Shown: in pieces, positions 54,578-63,843 of the stretch | How positions within the stretch are numbered: the stretch's first letter is position 1 | Layout of the letters: each line of letters opens with the position of its first letter | Assembly (NCBI GenBank): GCA_963712305.1 | Contig: CAVQHI010000005.1 | Coordinates: 248,001-312,000 of the forward strand | Direction of reading: 5' to 3' | Source: DATFNI01 sp963712305 | GTDB taxonomy: Bacteria; Bacteroidota; Rhodothermia; Balneolales; DATFMH01 | DNA: 64,000 nt | The notes under the pieces: generated by a model | The model's database searches: none | What the model was told of the DNA's origin: nothing | What the model saw: only the letters and a program-made list of their open reading frames with translations | Position numbers and translations under genes: made by a program

Positions 54578-56358
54578 GAAACAAGCGTTATATCTGTATA
54601 TCTCTATTATCTCTATTCCTGCTTTTGGTTTCGATTCCATTACACGCACAAATAGCTGCAAATCAAGATGATTACAATGCGGTATTTGTCAAAAGGAGCG
54701 ATTCCTTAAAAGCCAATCTCACCAGGGAAGCTCTTGCTAATCTAAAAGAAGGCAAGCGCATCGATATCATGGAGATGGCGCTTCTCGTGAAACAAGATAT
54801 CGCGAAAGACCAGATCTTTTCACTTATAAAGAAAGAGACCAATTATCCTTATCGTGGCGGCATGTTCTACATCCACGACATGATGGCTCTGTATCTTGAG
54901 GCATACGATCACTTGACTCCCGAATTACGCATAGCTATTCGTCGTAGTTTCAAGGTGTTGCCTCTTTACCGCGGAGATACGGAAAACCACTTCCTTTCCT
55001 ACTACACAGGTCTCTACCTGGCAGCCCAGACCTGGCCAGACGAGCCGGAAACAGAATGGTTTGATGGGAAATCATCCTCCCAAAATCTGAAAGAAGCTCG
55101 TGATTACATCCTGAGCTGGATGAACCTGACGACGACCAAAGGTCAGGGAGAATTTGATTCGCCAACGTACATCCTTGTCTATTTATCCAACCTGTTCAGT
55201 CTGTACAACTACTGCGAAGATCCGACATTGAAGTCCAAAACACGCAAGATGATCGATTATCTTCTCGCTGACTACGCAGTAGAATACCTTCATGGATTGT
55301 ACGCCGGCGCACACAGCCGGGACTATCCTTATGATGTTGTAAAACCAAGTGGAGCACCAGCTGCTGCCTGGGGCTGGCTGCTGTTTGGCGATGCCCCTCC
55401 CTTATATCTCTCCAATAACCTGCCCGCAGCCTGGAGCAGCTACCGTCTTCCTGTCATCATCCAAAACGTAGCTACAGATCGATACAAACCATACGAACAT
55501 TTTGAGCGGAAAAGGGTACGAAACATCATCCGCTACCGGGATGGCAAAGGAATGAATCCGCCGGTGTACAAAACTGATTACATGACGTCTACATATTGCC
55601 TTGGTTCCATTCAAGGCGGCATACTTCAGCCGATACAGCAGCATACCTGGGATGTAACCTACGTGGATGGCAATAAACCGAATACGACGATTTTTACGGT
55701 CAACCCGTATTACGCCAGCAAGGAACTGGCCATGTTTTTCCCGGAAGAAGAAAAGTGGCTGATCCGGGAAGTGGACCGCTATCACACCTACTATATTAAT
55801 CGTGATAAATGGACCAGTTCATCACCGTACGAGCGTACGTTTCAACACAAAAATGCGATCATCGTCTTGTACAACATTCCTGATGATGGTCATTTCAAGC
55901 AGATGGATGGCTTTTTCCCGAAAACGCTCGAACGACGCGATATTGATCCGAGCGGCTGGATATTTTGCAAGGGCGGGGAAAACTATATCGCTGTTTTCCC
56001 CTTAAAACCATACAAATGGATTGATGAAGACGTCGACTGGCGCCTGCGCAGCAACTCACAGAAAAACGGCGTCGTCGTGGAAGTCGACCCGGCCTCGAAA
56101 TTCTCTTCCTTCGAAGCCTTCAAGCAGCAGATAAAAAGTAACAAACTCGATACCGCCGGATTCGATTCGAACTTATATGTTAGCTACACAACCACCGATG
56201 GTAACACACTGAATTTCAGCTATCCCAACAAACGCGTACTCAACGGAAAACCATACGACCTGACAACTATCCCACTATTCAAGGGACCATATCTGAACGG
56301 TGATGGGAAGAGCCAGTCACTCACGATCACACACGGGGCCAGTAACGTATACTATTGA
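54574..56358 (+). CDS. Exported polysaccharide-lyase-like toroid protein, family not recognised
   Basis: A 594-residue protein. The frame is open from 54505, but ATG 54574 overlaps the previous stop (ATGA), has GGAGGGGGAAC upstream and gives a normal signal peptide 1-25 (cleavage H-A-Q). Residues about 50-310 look like an (alpha/alpha) toroid, with ENHFLSYYTGLYLAAQTWP near 137-155 and Y-A-G-A-H-S-R-D-Y-P near 243-252. The rest is beta-rich (about 340-594). This is the layout of heparinase/alginate lyase-type lyases. Candidate active-site residues are Asn138/His139 and His247/Arg249/Tyr251. I cannot name a family. Confidence 0.7.
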   Translation: MRNKRYICISLLSLFLLLVSIPLHAQIAANQDDYNAVFVKRSDSLKANLTREALANLKEGKRIDIMEMALLVKQDIAKDQIFSLIKKETNYPYRGGMFYIHDMMALYLEAYDHLTPELRIAIRRSFKVLPLYRGDTENHFLSYYTGLYLAAQTWPDEPETEWFDGKSSSQNLKEARDYILSWMNLTTTKGQGEFDSPTYILVYLSNLFSLYNYCEDPTLKSKTRKMIDYLLADYAVEYLHGLYAGAHSRDYPYDVVKPSGAPAAAWGWLLFGDAPPLYLSNNLPAAWSSYRLPVIIQNVATDRYKPYEHFERKRVRNIIRYRDGKGMNPPVYKTDYMTSTYCLGSIQGGILQPIQQHTWDVTYVDGNKPNTTIFTVNPYYASKELAMFFPEEEKWLIREVDRYHTYYINRDKWTSSSPYERTFQHKNAIIVLYNIPDDGHFKQMDGFFPKTLERRDIDPSGWIFCKGGENYIAVFPLKPYKWIDEDVDWRLRSNSQKNGVVVEVDPASKFSSFEAFKQQIKSNKLDTAGFDSNLYVSYTTTDGNTLNFSYPNKRVLNGKPYDLTTIPLFKGPYLNGDGKSQSLTITHGASNVYY

Positions 56359-56411
56359 CTTCAAGAAGGATGATTAGAATTTTGAGTTTTGAATTCTAAA
56401 TTTTGAATTAT

Positions 56412-56652
56412 ATGACTATCCGCAATTGCCACAGAGGCAAGGGAAAAGGTTAAAGGTTAAAGTATATCCTCCCTGATATTTTCCGGCTCTGTGAATTCTC
56501 TGTGCCCTCTCTGCGGTTAATACAAGCGCCGGAATAACAACCACAGAGGTACGGAAATACACGAAGTCCCGAAGTTTCGGGAGTGTTTCTGTGGCTTTTT
56601 TGAGTGAAACAATCGGGATTTATACGAAATTGTATTGATTACGGATAGTCAT
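56412..56652. repeat. 241-bp inverted-repeat element with inner hairpins
   Basis: ATGACTATCCGCAAT (56412-56426) and its reverse complement with one mismatch (56638-56652). Inside are the degenerate hairpin CCACAGA...TCTGTGG enclosing CCCGAAGTTTCGGG and fragments like CTCTGTG. Together with 56374-56399 (TTAGAATT/AATTCTAA) it fills the 413-base gap 56359-56771. No gene seen there. Confidence 0.55.
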
Positions 56653-56771
56653 TTTTAATTAAACCAATCCAGGTATTCCTGTAAACTATAAATAGTTTAA
56701 ACCATGCTCATTGCTCCTGTAGGAGCATCTTGTCTATAGAAACTTCTGTACAGTTCAAAAAACAGACTCTG

Positions 56772-57617
56772 TCAGGAGCCTCCTGCGGTCTTAATTCCGT
56801 ATTTTTCTTTAAGGTCGTCGACGCGCAATCCGGCATGTTCCAATATTCTGAGCGCATTTCCACCGAGCGCCTTTTCTTTGTCTTCTTCCGAGATCTTGCT
56901 GTAGACGACCCACCCGAACTGCTGGATTGGATCCCGCATCGGTGCATCCGTGGTGAATAATACTTTGTCGGCCAGACCTTCCTCTACAAAATATTCAACC
57001 ACGCCATGCAATACACTCGTGAACGTGAGATCAAGGAAAACATTCTTCCGTTTTTTTGCGAGCTCTATCCTGCTGTGTGCCACTTCCCAGGTCCATCCGG
57101 AATGAGCCAGCAGGTAGTTCATGTTCGGATATTTCTCAGCTATCTCATCGATTTCATTCAGATAATTATCACCAATGGCCGTCTGGTGCAGCTTTACAAA
57201 CCCACCGACCTCATTCCCTTTTTTATACCATAAATCATAACGCGGATCATTATATGGAATCCCAACTCGCGGATTATACGGCTTCAGCCCACGAAACCCA
57301 TATGTATCATGACACAGATGAATATCACGTTCATAGTCTTCGGATTTGTTTGGATCGATGGTGGCATACCCGATGATATCATCCGGGAAACGCGTTTCCA
57401 GGTCATGGATCAACTCGTTTCCTTTTCGGTAATCGATCCATATACCAATCCAGGATGAACAGCAGAACCGGTCGATTCCCATCCTGCGGTTGCGGCGAAT
57501 CATATGCTCGGCATCGCCATAAGGAATAGGAATGTAGCCACTGCCCATCAAACCATCATGCAGTACGTGTGTATGGGTATCAATGACCGGGATGTGATCC
57601 ATCGGTTCGCCTTTCAT
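56772..57617 (-). CDS. Amidohydrolase (COG2159-like), with metal ligands
   Basis: A 281-residue TIM-barrel hydrolase. Metal ligands are His15 and His17 in VIDTHTHV, a further His in L-L-A-H-S-G-W, and Asp in L-F-T-T-D-A-P. Such proteins act as lactonases, decarboxylases or hydratases on small carboxylic acids. It lies 40 bases after a paralogue that lacks these ligands. Met6 is an alternative start. The place after a lyase gene suggests a role on sugar lactones. Confidence 0.85.
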   Translation of the reverse strand: MKGEPMDHIPVIDTHTHVLHDGLMGSGYIPIPYGDAEHMIRRNRRMGIDRFCCSSWIGIWIDYRKGNELIHDLETRFPDDIIGYATIDPNKSEDYERDIHLCHDTYGFRGLKPYNPRVGIPYNDPRYDLWYKKGNEVGGFVKLHQTAIGDNYLNEIDEIAEKYPNMNYLLAHSGWTWEVAHSRIELAKKRKNVFLDLTFTSVLHGVVEYFVEEGLADKVLFTTDAPMRDPIQQFGWVVYSKISEEDKEKALGGNALRILEHAGLRVDDLKEKYGIKTAGGS

Positions 57618-57657
57618 GGCTTTATTTAGAATGGTACCACGGTCGATTTGCTCGTAT

Positions 57658-58425
57658 TCACGTAACGGCTGGATCTATTTTTAGCAAACGTTTCAGATTT
57701 CCTGATGCAACTTTCTCCTTATCAGCTTCATTTAATTCACAATAATCAATAAACGATTTTGCCGCACCCGGACTTTTAAACGGCCACTCGGTACCTAACA
57801 AAAGTCGATCCGCACCAACCTTCTCCGTCATGAACTCCAGTCCATAATGAATCTGGTAGCTGGAAAACTCGATGTAGGTATTTTTGTGCCGCTGCATCAG
57901 TGGTACAATCTTACGCGGGGTCTCCCATCTTGCTTTCTGCAGGATTATGGGCAATCCGGGATGCACTTCGCAAATCTTATCGATTTCATCAAAGGTCGCC
58001 TGTTGATCTTCGCCAAAGATACCGACATCGATAAGCAGCGGGATTTCGCGTTTCTCCAGTGCGGTAAAAATGTCCCCGCAATCGGTCTCGTTGAAGCTAT
58101 AATTATGACGCCTTGGAAACATCTTAGCAGCACGGACTCCTTTGTCAACCATCTCGTTTACTACTGCTTCACCGGCTGGCATCTCTCCGCAGTGATGCGG
58201 AATCAATATCCAGCATGGAAACAGACGGTCGCAGTCGCCAATTTCTTCTATCAACCGGCGATTTCCATACATCGGATCGTACTCCCTCGCTGTCCAGTGA
58301 AAGACAAGAGATGCATGAATGCCCGTATGCCTCATATCCTCTAAGAGAGACTCTTTCTTCCAGGGTATTCGTCCATCTACCGGACCATTCATTCCGAAAG
58401 ACGCACAAGAGTCAAAATATTGCAT
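57658..58425 (-). CDS. Amidohydrolase-fold protein lacking the H-x-H ligands
   Basis: A 255-residue TIM-barrel relative of the next gene. The N-terminal motif, normally D-x-H-x-H, reads YFDSCASFG (3-11), the mid-barrel His is not obvious, and the late Asp is Glu in L-L-L-G-T-E-W-P-F. It is thus probably not a standard zinc hydrolase; it may be metal-free, use another site, or help its neighbour as a subunit. The gene lies between the heparinase-like gene and the intact amidohydrolase. Confidence 0.8.
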   Translation of the reverse strand: MQYFDSCASFGMNGPVDGRIPWKKESLLEDMRHTGIHASLVFHWTAREYDPMYGNRRLIEEIGDCDRLFPCWILIPHHCGEMPAGEAVVNEMVDKGVRAAKMFPRRHNYSFNETDCGDIFTALEKREIPLLIDVGIFGEDQQATFDEIDKICEVHPGLPIILQKARWETPRKIVPLMQRHKNTYIEFSSYQIHYGLEFMTEKVGADRLLLGTEWPFKSPGAAKSFIDYCELNEADKEKVASGNLKRLLKIDPAVT

Positions 58426-58492
58426 TGTTTTATAAATCTTTTGTATTCAAAATTAAATGTGTTGCTCCATGGCATTTTATCCATGGAATAAT

Positions 58493-60550
58493 CTAACTTT
58501 TTACGGTCACATGAAATGAAGGGACAGTCCCCTTGTTTGTTATTTCACAGTTGATGACCTGACCTGCTTCCTTAATATTAACTGTAAAGCGATCCGTTCC
58601 ATTTGGTGTGATAGTGGCAGTTGGTGCAACCGAACCATTTGCTACGGGCAATAAAACCGTAACCATAAATGGTTCGAGGCTTTTCTCTATTGATGATATT
58701 TCAGCGAACGGATGCTTTACAGCTGTTTCTTCTGGTATGGGCAGCTTTTTGGATTGATAGGATAAACCCTCCACAGATTTAGACATCCCTATCATATACG
58801 CATGCGGCCTCACTGACTTAAATCCTTTGTTTGTTGCTTCAATTTTACCCTTTCCATCATCATTGAATCCAAAGAAGCGGGCCTGAATCGATGATGGTTT
58901 TTTCGATTTGATCACCTTATCGATGAGTATGATGGCCCTTGTTTTCGGGAAGACAATTACTGACCGGGTAATGGACTTCACATCCGGAAGAACCATCTGA
59001 TAAGCGGGTGTGGCATCGCTGGTCCAGTACATATAATCATCCAGTTGCTTCCACTCGGTAATCGTTGCCCGGGCCTTCGAAGAGTTGGTTCCTTCGTGAC
59101 CATCATGATACTGGTGACCGTGACCGTCGATGAGAATGGAATTGTGTCCGGCCGTCGTGCGCATCATCCATGCAGGATCCTTGAAGTTGTAAGGAGCGTG
59201 CATGGGATCAGCCACCAGTTGCTCACCATAACATTTGACGATGATGCTGTTGCGATCCGCATGTTCGTGGTTCGACGGCCCGCCGCTGCGCATGGCTACG
59301 ACAAGATCATCAACCTGGTAACCCGTTCTGGCTACTATCCAGTCGAGATCGCACTTCCAAAGCGTGTTTTTTTGAGTTGGTGGTATGCCCTTCAAATTCT
59401 CATTATACCATATCAACGCCAGCGGATCAGCATCCCGGCTCAGGTTTTCACCAATCCATTGTGTCGTGCTATCCTTGGTCTTGCGGGCGATCCAATAAGG
59501 AATGGAAGCAGGTGTGTTCAACGAAGTATCTCCGAAGTTCACTACCGTTGTCATCTGCTCGTGTGTCGGCATTGACATCTCAAGCAGGTATCGTGCATAT
59601 CCTTTCCAATCGACAAGATCAAAGTAATCCTTCTCAAGAACTCTTTTAATTACGTCGGTGGACTGCATGACCTGAGCTGATGTATACCCGGAATAAGAAA
59701 CACCTTCCGGATATGATCCGTCCGGTTTGTATAATTTACCCAGCGTTTTAAATGTGTATAGCCCTTGTTCTATCCAGCGTTCTGTGTCCTTTGATTTACC
59801 GAATTCTTTCTCATATGCAATGGCGCCGATCAACAAATCATTGGCAGGAACAGCCTTTAAATTCGTCGAATTCAAAATGATAGGCCATCGGGACAGGTCT
59901 TGAGTGGTGTCACCGGGACGGAATATGAGATATGCACTTTCCGGATCTATTGTCCATCCAACCACGCGATCCGGATATCTCATGCCGTAAACAGACCGGA
60001 AGCAAGGTTCCACGCCTTTGGTCCCCATTTCCTTGAGCCAAGTGCGTTTTTGATCAGGAGTAATTTCACCATCAAGCCATGCAAGACTCAAACAGATGGC
60101 ATGCGTAGCTGCCGATGCCCTCTGTAATCCAATAACATACTTCCCTGCCTCAAGGAAATAATCCCATTTGGGAAACTTCATCAGGGTTTCAATAGCTTCA
60201 ACGGCAAGGTCGCGACCCTTTTTGGCGCCGGTCATGGCAAAATTAAACGATCCCTCTTCGATGGTGTGGATCACCGTCATAATATCATAGAGTTGGTCGT
60301 TATACTGCACATCATTCCGAAGAAACTTGGTTTTAGCTGCGTAGTCGTAGCTATGAACCGTCTTGCGCAAAGACTCGAAGGCGGGATCCGTCAGGAACTT
60401 ACTTTTTAAATTTGGCAGTTCCTCTTTATCAAACCATAATCCTTTTTCCTGGTTAAACCACCCCGCCAAAAAAGGTTTTCTTGTCGGGACGAACAGGCCG
60501 GCAAATGTCAAGCCGCCAATCTTGATAAAATCTTTCCTTGAAATTGGCAT
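58493..60550 (-). CDS. Heparinase II/III-family polysaccharide lyase, exported
   Basis: A 685-residue protein whose N-terminus (S-R-K-D-F-I-K-I-G-G then a hydrophobic stretch to about 28) is a Bacteroidota-style Tat-like export signal with one Arg. An alpha/alpha toroid (about 50-390) is followed by the heparinase II/III-like beta domain with N-H-E-H-A-D-R-N-S at 427-435 and A-G-H-N-S-I-L-I-D-G-H-G. The His and Tyr used by these lyases are present in principle. The product would be an unsaturated uronate, the substrate of the GH88-type hydrolase. Upstream on the minus strand is TGAACAAATGATC, a match to the locus operator. Confidence 0.85.
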   Translation of the reverse strand: MPISRKDFIKIGGLTFAGLFVPTRKPFLAGWFNQEKGLWFDKEELPNLKSKFLTDPAFESLRKTVHSYDYAAKTKFLRNDVQYNDQLYDIMTVIHTIEEGSFNFAMTGAKKGRDLAVEAIETLMKFPKWDYFLEAGKYVIGLQRASAATHAICLSLAWLDGEITPDQKRTWLKEMGTKGVEPCFRSVYGMRYPDRVVGWTIDPESAYLIFRPGDTTQDLSRWPIILNSTNLKAVPANDLLIGAIAYEKEFGKSKDTERWIEQGLYTFKTLGKLYKPDGSYPEGVSYSGYTSAQVMQSTDVIKRVLEKDYFDLVDWKGYARYLLEMSMPTHEQMTTVVNFGDTSLNTPASIPYWIARKTKDSTTQWIGENLSRDADPLALIWYNENLKGIPPTQKNTLWKCDLDWIVARTGYQVDDLVVAMRSGGPSNHEHADRNSIIVKCYGEQLVADPMHAPYNFKDPAWMMRTTAGHNSILIDGHGHQYHDGHEGTNSSKARATITEWKQLDDYMYWTSDATPAYQMVLPDVKSITRSVIVFPKTRAIILIDKVIKSKKPSSIQARFFGFNDDGKGKIEATNKGFKSVRPHAYMIGMSKSVEGLSYQSKKLPIPEETAVKHPFAEISSIEKSLEPFMVTVLLPVANGSVAPTATITPNGTDRFTVNIKEAGQVINCEITNKGTVPSFHVTVKS

Positions 60551-60570
60551 ATGATAAAGTGTTCGTTATT

Positions 60571-60583
60571 GATCATTTGTTCA
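60571..60583 (-). promoter_or_regulatory. Third operator copy, upstream of the lyase gene
   Basis: On the minus strand TGAACAAATGATC matches TGAACAAATGTTC of the two 18-base sites at 12 of 13 positions. It begins 21 bases before the lyase ATG and is shared with the divergent S9 peptidase region (60551-60834, which otherwise holds no gene). Confidence 0.5.
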
Positions 60584-60834
60584 TTATAATACATATTTTC
60601 ATTTAAACTTTGAAAAGTCAGGATATTATTCCAACATTTTTTTAATGTCACTTTCGGAGGATGGTTTATTTGTGGAGGATAAGCGCTTCTGGTCAATAAA
60701 TAGTATCTGTAAAGAAAATAAAAATTCAGCCTTTTTTATTACAGACGGCTGTACTCCAAATAACTATCAAGCACTTTTAATTCTAATCTTATGATTGGCG
60801 TATCACGATCAACCGCTCGTATTCGCCATAACTA

Positions 60835-63654
60835 ATGACAATAATGACACACACAATAAAAAGAATTCTATGCATCGCCATCGGCTTATTTGCTCTGGGC
60901 GGAATTCATACAGTACACGCTCAAAAGAAGCCGTTAGATCACACATCCTACGCCCTTTGGAGTAGAATAACAGAGAATAAAATATCGGACGACGGCCAGT
61001 GGGTGCTATACGCCTATTCGCCGGAAGAGCATGATGGCTCGTTAAAAATCAGGTCGATCACCGGGAATAAAGAATTCACGATTATTCGTGGAGATTCGGC
61101 TGGGTTTAGTCCAAATTCGATGTTTGTAGTCACGAAGATCAAAGCACCTGTTGATTCGGTGAAGAAGGCGAAACGTGCAAAAAAGAAAGGGTCAGAACTG
61201 CCGCAGGATTCACTGGCTATCATCAACCTGTCGGATGGATCCATTATTCGCCGGGGAGATGTGCTGTCTTATCGAATCCCTAAAAAACACGGCGAATGGC
61301 TGGCATACAGACTGGTTAAAAAAGATACTTCTGAGACGGAGGAAAAAGATAAACCCAAAGGAAAAATCACTAAAATAAAGGAAGGTAGTGATCTTGTTGT
61401 AATGCATCTCGGCGACAAGCAGGAGAAAATTCTTCCCTATGTAACAAGTTACACCTTTGATGATCACGGGAATTGGCTGGCTTTTACAGAAGTATCAAAG
61501 GATAGTTTGAGAAACGGTATCTATATAATGAACCTTTCAGCCGGTACGATCTCACCCCTGTTAACCGGTCCGGGTAATTACAGCGGCATGACCTTTGATG
61601 ACGACGGCCAACAGCTGGTATTTCTATCGGATCAAAAAGATCACCTGTCCAAACAGCCCTCTTACTCACTCTATTACTGGAAAGCTGATGAGTCATCCGC
61701 CCATGAACTGATCACTGAAAATACCAGGGGTATCCCCGAAAATTGGTGGATTAGTAAATATGGTGATCTCTCATTCTCAAAGGATGGCAAACGAATTTTC
61801 TTCGGCACAAAACCAAAACCGGAACCACCGCCGGAAAAGAAAATCCCGGATGACGAAAAGGTCAACGTCGATATCTGGAGCTGGACCGATCCGCTGATCC
61901 AGCCGCAGCAGCTCAAGGAGGTTGATAAGGAGAAAAAGCGAACCTACCTGGCCTATACGACTCCTAAAGGTGGAAAATCCATTCAACTCGCATCGGAAGA
62001 AATTCCAACAGTTCATGTCGGTAAAGAAGGAAATGCTGATGTAGCTGTCGGGCTGACCAATATGCCGTACCGCCAGGAAATCTCATGGGATTATCCCGAA
62101 TATTATGATATCTATCTGATCGATGTGAAGTCCGGGAAACGCGAAAAGGTGTTGACAAAATTGCAATCCGGCGCAGAGCTGTCCCCTGACGCACGCTACA
62201 TCGACTGGTGGGACCGTGACAAGCTCGCCTGGTTCTCTATGGATGTCAGAAAACACAGGATCGTCAACCTGACGGGGAACATCCCGACTCCGATGCAAAA
62301 TGAGCTGCATGACTGGCCATATAAACCGAATCCCTATGGTAGAGCCGGCTGGACCCCAAATGATAAAAACTTCGTCGTTTATGATCGTTTTGATATTTGG
62401 GATCTCGATCCGACGGGCAAGAAAACACCGCGCAATATAACGGATGGTGTCGGCAGACAGGATTCCATTCGTTTCAGGTATATACGCCTCGATCATGAAG
62501 AAAAAAGCATCGACCCTTCCAAATCGATGTTGCTTTCCGGCTTTAATATTACGACAAAAGCGGACGGCTTCTATCGCGATGAGATCAACGTTCCTCACAA
62601 GCCCTCCCAACTGATTGTTAAGGACGAGTCGTTCTCAACGCCCGTAAAGGCTAAGGATGACAATGAACTCTTCTTCACACGTGAGACCTTCCGGGAATTC
62701 CCGGATCTTTGGGTATCAGATCTGAATTTTGATAACCTGCATAGGATATCAGATGTCAATCCCCAGCAAAAGGAGTTTCTCTGGGGATCCTCGGAGCTTG
62801 TTCATTTTACTTCAATAGATGGCAAACCGCTGCAGGGCATTCTGTACAAGCCGGCCAACTTCGATCCGCACAAGAAGTACCCGATGATCGTCTATTTCTA
62901 TGAGCGTAACTCAGATTACGTGCACCGTTACTGGATACCGGCCCCCGGACGATCGATCATCAATTTTTCTTTTTATGCCAGCCGGGGCTACCTGATTTTC
63001 GTGCCTGATATACCGTATAAAGTCGGCTATCCGGGACAAAGTGCATTGGATGCTGTTATGCCCGGAACACTCCATATCATCGATAAAGGTTTTGTTGATA
63101 CTAAGAATATCGGCGTTCAGGGTCACAGCTGGGGCGGATACCAGGTGGCGTATCTTGTTACCCAGACCAACATGTTCAAAGCTGCTGAATCCGGCGCGCC
63201 GGTATCCGATATGATCAGTGCGTATGGCGGCATACGTTGGGGTTCCGGGATGAGCCGGGAATTTCAATACGAAAAAACACAAAGCCGTATCGGCGGATCG
63301 CTTTGGGAATACCCGCTGCGATATATTGAAAATTCTCCTGTTTACTGGGCTGATAAAATACAAACACCTCTATTGATCCTGCACAATGATCATGATACGG
63401 CTGTACCATGGTACCAGGGCATTGAGCTTTTCCTTGCACTGCGTCGTCTGCACAAACCCACGTGGCTACTCAACTACAACGACGAGCCTCACTGGCCGAC
63501 CAAGTACCAAAACAGGATGGATTTCACCACACGCATGCAGCAATTCTTCGATTATTACCTGAAAGGAGCACCACCTCCCGTGTGGCTGATCAAAGGTGTT
63601 CCAGCCATCGACAAAGGAAAAACGCTGGGGCTTAAACTGATGGATAAGAAGTAA
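60835..63654 (+). CDS. S9-family prolyl oligopeptidase-like serine peptidase, exported
   Basis: A 939-residue protein with signal peptide 1-29 (cleavage after HAQ; start could be Met4). An N-terminal WD40-like propeller (about 40-620) precedes the alpha/beta hydrolase domain with Ser765 in GHSWGGYQ, Asp854 in D-H-D-T-A-V-P and His886 in DEPHWP, a full catalytic triad. The family cleaves short peptides, often after proline or with dipeptidyl specificity, in the periplasm. It is divergent from the lyase operon. A stacked-palindrome repeat begins 20 bases after its stop. Glycoprotein as substrate is possible given GH47 nearby. Confidence 0.9.
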   Translation: MTIMTHTIKRILCIAIGLFALGGIHTVHAQKKPLDHTSYALWSRITENKISDDGQWVLYAYSPEEHDGSLKIRSITGNKEFTIIRGDSAGFSPNSMFVVTKIKAPVDSVKKAKRAKKKGSELPQDSLAIINLSDGSIIRRGDVLSYRIPKKHGEWLAYRLVKKDTSETEEKDKPKGKITKIKEGSDLVVMHLGDKQEKILPYVTSYTFDDHGNWLAFTEVSKDSLRNGIYIMNLSAGTISPLLTGPGNYSGMTFDDDGQQLVFLSDQKDHLSKQPSYSLYYWKADESSAHELITENTRGIPENWWISKYGDLSFSKDGKRIFFGTKPKPEPPPEKKIPDDEKVNVDIWSWTDPLIQPQQLKEVDKEKKRTYLAYTTPKGGKSIQLASEEIPTVHVGKEGNADVAVGLTNMPYRQEISWDYPEYYDIYLIDVKSGKREKVLTKLQSGAELSPDARYIDWWDRDKLAWFSMDVRKHRIVNLTGNIPTPMQNELHDWPYKPNPYGRAGWTPNDKNFVVYDRFDIWDLDPTGKKTPRNITDGVGRQDSIRFRYIRLDHEEKSIDPSKSMLLSGFNITTKADGFYRDEINVPHKPSQLIVKDESFSTPVKAKDDNELFFTRETFREFPDLWVSDLNFDNLHRISDVNPQQKEFLWGSSELVHFTSIDGKPLQGILYKPANFDPHKKYPMIVYFYERNSDYVHRYWIPAPGRSIINFSFYASRGYLIFVPDIPYKVGYPGQSALDAVMPGTLHIIDKGFVDTKNIGVQGHSWGGYQVAYLVTQTNMFKAAESGAPVSDMISAYGGIRWGSGMSREFQYEKTQSRIGGSLWEYPLRYIENSPVYWADKIQTPLLILHNDHDTAVPWYQGIELFLALRRLHKPTWLLNYNDEPHWPTKYQNRMDFTTRMQQFFDYYLKGAPPPVWLIKGVPAIDKGKTLGLKLMDKK

Positions 63655-63673
63655 TTTATAGTTGTCTAAATAA

Positions 63674-63838
63674 CGTGAGTTCGATATAGGCACTGAAAAA
63701 AGCGTTAAAACGATTCGTTTAAGATTTGTCTGCTCATAGCACCCGGATTAATCCGGGTGTTAAGAAGGATCCCTTAATTCCTTAACCGTTTTAACGGTTT
63801 ATACCTGCCCGGAGATAGACATATGGACCGAACTCACG
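63674..63838. repeat. Stacked-palindrome repeat, copy 2
   Basis: Bounded by CGTGAGTTCG (63674-63683) and CGAACTCACG (63829-63838). It carries CGTTAAAACG, CACCCGGATTAATCCGGGTG (63740-63759) and AACCGTTTTAACGGTT (63784-63799) in the same order as copy 1 at 43591-43791, 165 bases against 201. Confidence 0.75.
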
Positions 63839-63843
63839 ATTAC

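Noticed and set aside
62083..62610. 175-codon minus-strand frame opposite the S9 peptidase
   Set aside because: Antisense shadow within the propeller domain; no start context.
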